Below, one piece after another: positions 59,684-64,000 of a DNA stretch of 64,000 bases (its first letter is position 1; every line of letters starts with the position of its first letter). The DNA is from DATBSK01 sp964501785. GTDB taxonomy: Bacteria; Actinomycetota; Acidimicrobiia; IMCC26256; PALSA-555. The notes beneath the pieces were generated by a model. It was not told the DNA's origin and did no database searches. It worked only from the letters and a program-made list of their open reading frames with translations. The stretch lies in the NCBI GenBank assembly GCA_964501785.1, contig CAZCUD010000004.1, positions 256,642 through 320,641 on the forward strand, given 5' to 3'. Both the position numbers and the translations under genes were made by a program.

Positions 59684-60685
59684 ATGCAGATCCAGACCAC
59701 GGTGCCGATCCCGGACATCCGGGATGCGGGCGAGCTGTTCGCCGAGCTCGAGGCGGCTGGGTACGACGGCGCGAACAGCTACGAGACGAAGCACGACCCG
59801 TTCCTCCCGCTCGCGCTCGCCGCACGCTCGACGACGTCGCTTCGCTTGGGTACGGCCATCGCGATCGCCTTCGCCCGGACACCGATGCTCCTGGCGACGA
59901 CCGCGCGCGACCTCCAGGACCTCTCGCGCGGCCGGTTCACGCTCGGCCTCGGTTCGCAGATCCGGCCGCACATCACTCGCCGGTACTCGATGCCGTGGTC
60001 ACGTCCGGCGGAGCGCATGCGTGAGCTGGTGCTCGGCATCCGCGCCATCTGGGACGCCTGGGACGGCGTGGCGCCCCTCGACTTCCGTGGCGAGTTCTAC
60101 ACCCACACGCTGTTGCCCCCGGCCTTCGATCCCGGTCCCCACGAGCACGGTCGCGCGCGCATCCACGTCGCCGGTGTCGGGCCGCGGATCGTGGCCGTCG
60201 CCGGCGAGGTGGCCGACGGACTCATCACCCACCCCTTCGCCACCCGGCAGTCACTCGAAGAGCTGGTCCTGCCCGAGCTCGGGCCGGCACGCGAGCGCGA
60301 AGACTTCGAGGTCGTCGTGGTCGTCATGCTCGCCACGGGCGAGGCCGGGCCCGATCTCGACGCGGCGGTGTCCACGGTCCGGGGCCAGATCGCGTTCTAC
60401 GGATCCACGCCCGCCTACGCGCCCGTCCTGGAGCTCTGCGGCTGGGGAGATCTGCACCCCCGCCTGAACGCGCTCTCCAAGGAGGGGCGATGGGCCGACA
60501 TGACCGAGCTCGTTCCCGACGAGCTGGTCGAGACGATCGCCGTGGTCGGCCGCCGCGACGAGGTCGCGTCGCTCGTGGCCGAACGAGTGGATGGCTTGGC
60601 GACCGCCGTCAGCCTCGAGTGCACCCGCCGGCCCGACCCGGCGCACTTCGCCGACATCGTTCGCGACCTGCGCGTCCTGCTCTAG
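59684..60685 (+). CDS. F420-dependent LLM class oxidoreductase (TIGR03617-like)
   Basis: 333 residues. Luciferase-like barrel: LEAAGYDGANSYETKHDPFL, LRLGTAIAIAFARTPMLLA, LQDLSRGRFTLGLGSQIRPH and ARIHVAGVGPRIVAVAGEVA. This sequence type is predicted to use coenzyme F420. It is typical of Mycobacterium and related actinomycetes. Substrate unknown. Confidence 0.85.
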   Translation: MQIQTTVPIPDIRDAGELFAELEAAGYDGANSYETKHDPFLPLALAARSTTSLRLGTAIAIAFARTPMLLATTARDLQDLSRGRFTLGLGSQIRPHITRRYSMPWSRPAERMRELVLGIRAIWDAWDGVAPLDFRGEFYTHTLLPPAFDPGPHEHGRARIHVAGVGPRIVAVAGEVADGLITHPFATRQSLEELVLPELGPAREREDFEVVVVVMLATGEAGPDLDAAVSTVRGQIAFYGSTPAYAPVLELCGWGDLHPRLNALSKEGRWADMTELVPDELVETIAVVGRRDEVASLVAERVDGLATAVSLECTRRPDPAHFADIVRDLRVLL

Positions 60686-60805
60686 GTCGCGCTGCGTGCC
60701 GGCTGAAGCGGTCGGCGTGACGCGCTGGCAAGCGCACGTCGCGCTGCGCGATCGTCGCGTGCTCGGGCATCCGTCCTGGGTGCCGGATGTGGACGAGGGG
60801 TCGCG

Positions 60806-61627
60806 GTGAGCTCGACGGCACGTCGGATGTTCGAGCTCGTCGAGCCGATCGGTGCCATCCCGTACTCGTCCGACGAGCCCAACGAGGCGATGTTCGCCCT
60901 GGGGTTCACCGACTTCTGGGACACCTACTTCGCCGGACGGGCAGCGCCCTTGGGCCCGGTCCCCGCGGAGGTCGTGGATGCGCTCTTCTACAACTTCGCT
61001 CCCGGTGAGGTCGCTCGGCACATCCCGAAGGTGTGGAGCATCACCACGCCGGAAGCGGCGATCGCCGCTCGCCAGGTCGGTTGCGTGAAGGCCTTGCGGA
61101 GGATCCTGGGCGACGACGTGGACGCTCCCGAGTTCGCACGCGCGAGCGATCTGCTGCTGAAGGCCGCGACCAGTGCGCCGTACGAGGGCCGGCCGATGTA
61201 CGCCGCGCTGCGTGCGATCCCGATCCCCGACGAGGTGGTGGCCCGCTGCTTCCACGCCGCGTCCCTGTTGCGCGAGCACCGGGGTGACGGACACATCGCG
61301 GCGCTGATGATCGAGGGGGTCGGTGGCGTCGAGTCGCATGTCCTCCACGCCCTCGACATGGGGATGCCGGCACGGGAGTTCGGACGCATCCACCATCTCC
61401 CGGCGGTGCAGCTCGCGGCAGTGATCGACGGGCTGCGCGATCGTGGCCTGATCGTCGACGACGAGCGGCTGAGCGAGGCGGGTCGTGCCGCGAAGCGAAG
61501 AGTCGAGGAGCTGACCGACGACCTCGCGGCGAAGCCCTACGAGTGCCTCGAGCCCGGAGAGCTCGAGGAGCTCGTGGTGACGCTCGAACCACTCGCCGAG
61601 CGACTGGTCGCTGCGCAGGACTGGTAG
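60806..61627 (+). CDS. SCO6745-family protein (SalK-like)
   Basis: 273 residues, GTG start. Family features: EPIGAIPYSSDEPNEAMFAL, the helical middle, and a C-terminal winged-helix-like end (HLPAVQLAAVIDGLRDRGLI). Actinomycete-specific family of unknown function, found near F420 and polyketide genes. It follows the F420-type oxidoreductase on the same strand after 120 bases. Confidence 0.8.
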   Translation: MSSTARRMFELVEPIGAIPYSSDEPNEAMFALGFTDFWDTYFAGRAAPLGPVPAEVVDALFYNFAPGEVARHIPKVWSITTPEAAIAARQVGCVKALRRILGDDVDAPEFARASDLLLKAATSAPYEGRPMYAALRAIPIPDEVVARCFHAASLLREHRGDGHIAALMIEGVGGVESHVLHALDMGMPAREFGRIHHLPAVQLAAVIDGLRDRGLIVDDERLSEAGRAAKRRVEELTDDLAAKPYECLEPGELEELVVTLEPLAERLVAAQDW

Positions 61628-61639
61628 CCGACCGGCGCG

Positions 61640-61984
61640 TCAGAGCGCCTGGTAGAGCGTGAACAGGCCGACGGGGCTCTCGGCCAGCTGGGCCGCGAGC
61701 TCCGGACTCGGGTCACCGAGCAGCTCGCCGCTGACGTCGCCCGTGGCCATGATCGCCTCCATCAGGGGAGCCATGTTCTCGCTGTGCAGGATCAGCGCAT
61801 CGGAGTCGCGGAATCGCTCGAGGACGATGCACTCCGACTCGTCGGCGTTGAAGTAGGTGTCGTACTGCAGCGTGCCGTCATCCTGGGCTCGCACGATCGC
61901 CAGGCACTCGGCCGAGAGACGCTTGAACTCCTCGACCTGACCGGGATGGAACACGAACCGAACGATGCCCTGCAGCTCAGCCAT
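61640..61984 (-). CDS. Antibiotic-biosynthesis-monooxygenase (ABM) domain protein
   Basis: 114 residues. Dimeric ferredoxin-like barrel of the YgiN/ABM group: GIVRFVFHPGQVEEFKRLSA, DGTLQYDTYFNADESECIVL and ILHSENMAPLMEAIMATGDV. Such proteins oxidise quinols or act on aromatic substrates. Divergent from the VOC gene; only 12 bases from the SCO6745 stop. Confidence 0.75.
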   Translation of the reverse strand: MAELQGIVRFVFHPGQVEEFKRLSAECLAIVRAQDDGTLQYDTYFNADESECIVLERFRDSDALILHSENMAPLMEAIMATGDVSGELLGDPSPELAAQLAESPVGLFTLYQAL

Positions 61985-62082
61985 CTCGCTCTCCTTCGTC
62001 CGTGGGGCCCTCGCCCTGGAGGGGAGTGGGCGTCACCTGCGTCGAGTCTCGACCTCGCCGCATCGTGTTCACCACGAATCGG

Positions 62083-62128
62083 TTGACGTACGGGCGGGCA
62101 GAGGATAGAACGAACGAACATACGTTCG
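62083..62128 (+). promoter_or_regulatory. Promoter with LexA-box-like palindrome upstream of the VOC gene
   Basis: TTGACG (62083-62088), 17-base spacer, TAGAAC (62106-62111). Over the expected transcription start lies CGAACATACGTTCG (62115-62128), which fits the Gram-positive LexA (SOS) consensus CGAAC-N4-GTTCG. A bound repressor here would block the promoter. TetR-type sites can look similar, so LexA control is an inference. Confidence 0.6.
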
Positions 62129-62178
62129 ACATCAGCGACACGGGGCGGCCGAGGCGGCCTCGGTGGCAGGAGGAACCA

Positions 62179-62664
62179 ATGGCGAAGGTGAAGCCGATCC
62201 CCGACGAGTACCCCCGAGTCACGCCGTACCTCATCGTCTCGGGTGCGGCCGATGCCATCGACTTCTACACCGACGTGCTCGGTGCGGAGGAGAAGGTGCG
62301 CATGCCCGGAACCGACGAGTCCACCGTCGGGCACGCCGAGCTCGCGATCGGCGACTCGATCATCATGCTGGCCGATGAGTTCCCCGACATGGGCGCCGTC
62401 GGCCCCAAGACCGTCGGCGGCACGCCGGTCACGCTCTACGTCTACGTCGAGGACGTCGACGCGACGTTCGCCAAGGCGCTGGCTCGTGGCGCCACCGAGC
62501 GGCAGCCCCTCGAGGACAAGTTCTACGGCGATCGCTCGGCCACGTTCGAGGACCCGTTCGGTCATCTCTGGGGCATCGCCACCCACGTGGAGGACGTGTC
62601 GCCCGAAGAGATGGAGGCACGAGCCGCCAAGGCGATGGCCGAGGAGATGCAGAAGAGCAGCTGA
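62179..62664 (+). CDS. VOC family (glyoxalase/PhnB-like) protein
   Basis: 161 residues from ATG 62179 with AGGAGG upstream; the open frame before it covers the promoter. A VOC beta-alpha-beta fold of the PhnB type: VTPYLIVSGAADAIDFYTDV, GHAELAIGDSIIMLADEFPD, TLYVYVEDVDATFAKALARG, FEDPFGHLWGIATHVEDVSP. Members include glyoxalases and antibiotic-resistance-like proteins; no function can be fixed. The C-terminal ARAAKAMAEEMQ helix is typical of the group. Confidence 0.8.
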   Translation: MAKVKPIPDEYPRVTPYLIVSGAADAIDFYTDVLGAEEKVRMPGTDESTVGHAELAIGDSIIMLADEFPDMGAVGPKTVGGTPVTLYVYVEDVDATFAKALARGATERQPLEDKFYGDRSATFEDPFGHLWGIATHVEDVSPEEMEARAAKAMAEEMQKSS

Positions 62665-62713
62665 GCCGAGGGCCGGCGCCGCGGCCGCGTCGTCATGGGC
62701 GCGCCGCGCCGCC

Positions 62714-62753
62714 GGTCTGGATGGGTGATCGTCACCCACCTTGGGTCCAGACC
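62714..62753. terminator. Nested hairpin between convergent VOC and PPOX genes
   Basis: Outer arms GGTCTGGA (62714-62721) and TCCAGACC (62746-62753) enclose a second stem, TGGGTGA/TCACCCA (62722-62728 and 62732-62738). It spans the PPOX stop codon and sits between two converging genes. No T-run; probably a bidirectional terminator. Confidence 0.5.
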
Positions 62754-63136
62754 TGCGTGGCCTCGATGACGTAGACGACTCGCTCATCGTCACGTGGATA
62801 CGGATCGTCGATGTACTTCGCGGCGATCCGATCGACGATGGTCCATGCCTCGTCGCCTGCGGCTCTGCGCACCACCTGGCCCGCCACGGAGACCATCGCG
62901 AACGGCTGTTGCTGATCGACGATCGAGAGCGCGACGCGTCCGTCGCGCTCCAGGTTGCGGGCCTTGCGGGAGTCGGGACCCGTCATGATGAGGATCTCGT
63001 CGCCGTCGACGTCGACCCAGACCGGCACGGTGTGGGGTGCGCCGTCGGGAAGCACGGTTGCGACGTGCGCGATGTTCGATCCGCCGAGCAGCCTTCGTGC
63101 GGCTGGCGGCAGCGAGTGGATCGGTGCGGCGCTCAT
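62732..63136 (-). CDS. PPOX class F420-type split-barrel protein
   Basis: 134 residues, ATGA overlap with the upstream PPOX gene. Sequence LLGGSNIAHVATVLPDGAPH, PVWVDVDGDEILIMTGPDSR and RVALSIVDQQQPFAMVSVAG is characteristic of actinomycete F420-binding split-barrel reductases. It forms a two-gene operon with the next protein; the pair might act together. Confidence 0.82.
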   Translation of the reverse strand: MSAAPIHSLPPAARRLLGGSNIAHVATVLPDGAPHTVPVWVDVDGDEILIMTGPDSRKARNLERDGRVALSIVDQQQPFAMVSVAGQVVRRAAGDEAWTIVDRIAAKYIDDPYPRDDERVVYVIEATQVWTQGG

Positions 63137-63690
63137 CGGACGAAGTCCCAGCGCGTCGAGCGGCTCGCGAGCGCCTCGTCCGTGCCGAACCCGCGCACGG
63201 CGATCGGCTCGAACGCGTACACGACGTACGGGGGCGGACCGGCCGACGGAGCTGCGAAGGGTGCATCGAGGGTGCCGTCCGAGGTCACTTCGATCGGCCA
63301 GCCGTACTTTCGTCGGTAGGCATCAGCGATCCTCTCGACCCGATCGCGGTCGTGCACCGGTGAGGCCACGCCCTCGAAGACGAGATCCATGTCGTCGGTC
63401 GACGTCGCCAGCGTGCATCGGGCGTCTCGAGCCAGGAGATCGGTCTTGCGGGCGGACGCCGACGACGTCGAGCAGAGCACACCATCAGCGACGACGGCGA
63501 AGACGGGCCGCACGTGCGCGCCACCATCCGATTCGTGGGTCACGTGCCAGTACAGGCGCCCGGCGTCGAGCCGTTCGAGCGCGACCTCCCAGGGCAGGAC
63601 GTCGCTGCGATCGGGGACGTGAAGCTGGTGCTCGTCCCACATGCGGACGATGTTCACGGCGCCGCTCGGCGCAGGCGCTTGCTGACTCAT
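63133..63690 (-). CDS. Pyridoxamine-phosphate-oxidase-like FMN/F420 protein
   Basis: 185 residues. Split-barrel: LPWEVALERLDAGRLYWHVT, VRPVFAVVADGVLCSTSSAS, ARKTDLLARDARCTLATSTD and LVFEGVASPVHDRDRVERIA. First gene of the PPOX pair and divergent from the HxlR regulator, with an inverted repeat between them. Likely controlled by that regulator. Confidence 0.8.
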   Translation of the reverse strand: MSQQAPAPSGAVNIVRMWDEHQLHVPDRSDVLPWEVALERLDAGRLYWHVTHESDGGAHVRPVFAVVADGVLCSTSSASARKTDLLARDARCTLATSTDDMDLVFEGVASPVHDRDRVERIADAYRRKYGWPIEVTSDGTLDAPFAAPSAGPPPYVVYAFEPIAVRGFGTDEALASRSTRWDFVR

Positions 63691-63717
63691 CGGATCGGGA
63701 CCTCCATGGGTGGGTTT

Positions 63718-63750
63718 CCTGAGGACACTAACAGAGTGCGTCTCCTCAGG
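63718..63750. promoter_or_regulatory. Inverted repeat between PPOX genes and HxlR gene
   Basis: CCTGAGGA (63718-63725) and TCCTCAGG (63743-63750) are perfect arms with 17 bases between; flanking bases extend the match with mismatches. It sits in the 77-bp divergent gap and is a good candidate operator for the HxlR-type regulator. Confidence 0.5.
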
Positions 63751-63767
63751 GAACTAGAATCTCACCC

Positions 63768-64000
63768 ATGCAGCGGACCGACTTCGGCGCCATGACCTGC
63801 TCGATCGCCCGCACCCTGGAGATCGCGGGGGAGCCGTGGTCGCCGCTGATCCTGCGCGACGTCTACGTCGGCATCGCACGCTTCGACGAGCTCCAGCGCG
63901 ATCTGGGCATCTCCCGGAAGGTCCTCACCCAGCGTCTGGGCTGGCTCGTGGACCAGGGGATGCTCAAGCGCCGGCTGTACTCGTCGCGTCCGCCGCGGAG
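63768..64000 (+). CDS. HxlR-family transcriptional regulator, N-terminal part (cut by window edge)
   Basis: ATG 63768, open to the last base (77 residues visible of ~110-220). The HxlR winged helix is evident: ARTLEIAGEPWSPLILRDVY, IARFDELQRDLGISRKVLTQ, RLGWLVDQGMLKRR. Likely controls the divergent PPOX pair. The C-terminus is outside the window. Confidence 0.85.
   Translation, partial: MQRTDFGAMTCSIARTLEIAGEPWSPLILRDVYVGIARFDELQRDLGISRKVLTQRLGWLVDQGMLKRRLYSSRPPR

Noticed and set aside
1..64000. tRNA, rRNA or IS elements
   Set aside because: No T-loop-like GGTTCGA blocks with matching stems, no rRNA signatures and no transposase or integrase proteins were found.

Overview
The window is 64 kb of GC-rich, densely packed DNA, most likely from an actinomycete; an uncultured Acidimicrobiia-type genome is my best guess. 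Support is indirect: luciferase-like F420-type flavoenzymes (17922-18995, 59684-60685), small split-barrel PPOX proteins (50694, 62732, 63133), an SCO6745-type protein, a mycothiol-dependent maleylpyruvate isomerase, many GTG starts and long chains of ATGA/GTGA overlaps. No rRNA, tRNA, IS transposase, integrase or CRISPR array was found.

1-36.4 kb is a catabolic region for aromatic acids as CoA thioesters. It opens with boxC (cut by the window edge), boxB, a PaaX-type regulator and benzoate-CoA ligase. Next comes an operon with two 3-hydroxyanthranilate-dioxygenase-like cupins, an M29-like metalloprotein and gentisate 1,2-dioxygenase. It is followed by a salicylyl-CoA 5-hydroxylase-like flavoprotein with a shrunken reductase half, a salicylate-AMP ligase, a second PaaX protein and an NDP-forming acyl-CoA synthetase. 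Maleylpyruvate isomerase and a fumarylpyruvate-hydrolase-type protein at 34.7-36.4 kb complete a salicylate-gentisate-fumarate/pyruvate route. Between them lie two branched-chain-type ABC uptake systems, each with an unusual one-piece LivH-LivM-LivG protein. One (19.2-26.5 kb) surrounds a TetR gene and carries two identical 19-bp operators. The other (26.6-34.7 kb) is an operon with a lone PaaA-like diiron protein, two hot-dog dehydratases, an enoyl-CoA hydratase, a PaaK-like ligase and a TetR gene.

36.4-57.8 kb is accessory DNA with broken genes at its edges. A truncated zinc alcohol dehydrogenase remnant marks the left edge. At 37.3-42.5 kb lies a compact ubiquitin-like conjugation operon (Ubl, E2-like, JAMM peptidase, E1-like, plus a Cas2/SinR-like protein), divergent from a predicted regulator. 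This is the most exciting system in the window. A 136-bp imperfect direct repeat (42702-42837 and 57283-57418) brackets a 14.5-kb nitrogen-oxide region: RIC repair protein, Rrf2 regulator, TDT anion channel, Mo-bisPGD oxidoreductase with Fe-S, Rieske and membrane partners, a four-gene diiron-protein operon, and a membrane-anchored copper nitrite reductase. Several genes here are frameshifted.

57.8-64 kb returns to actinobacterial chromosomal genes: LtrA, SRPBCC, F420-type oxidoreductase, SCO6745 family, ABM monooxygenase, a VOC protein with a LexA-box-like site on its promoter, two PPOX proteins and a partial HxlR regulator.
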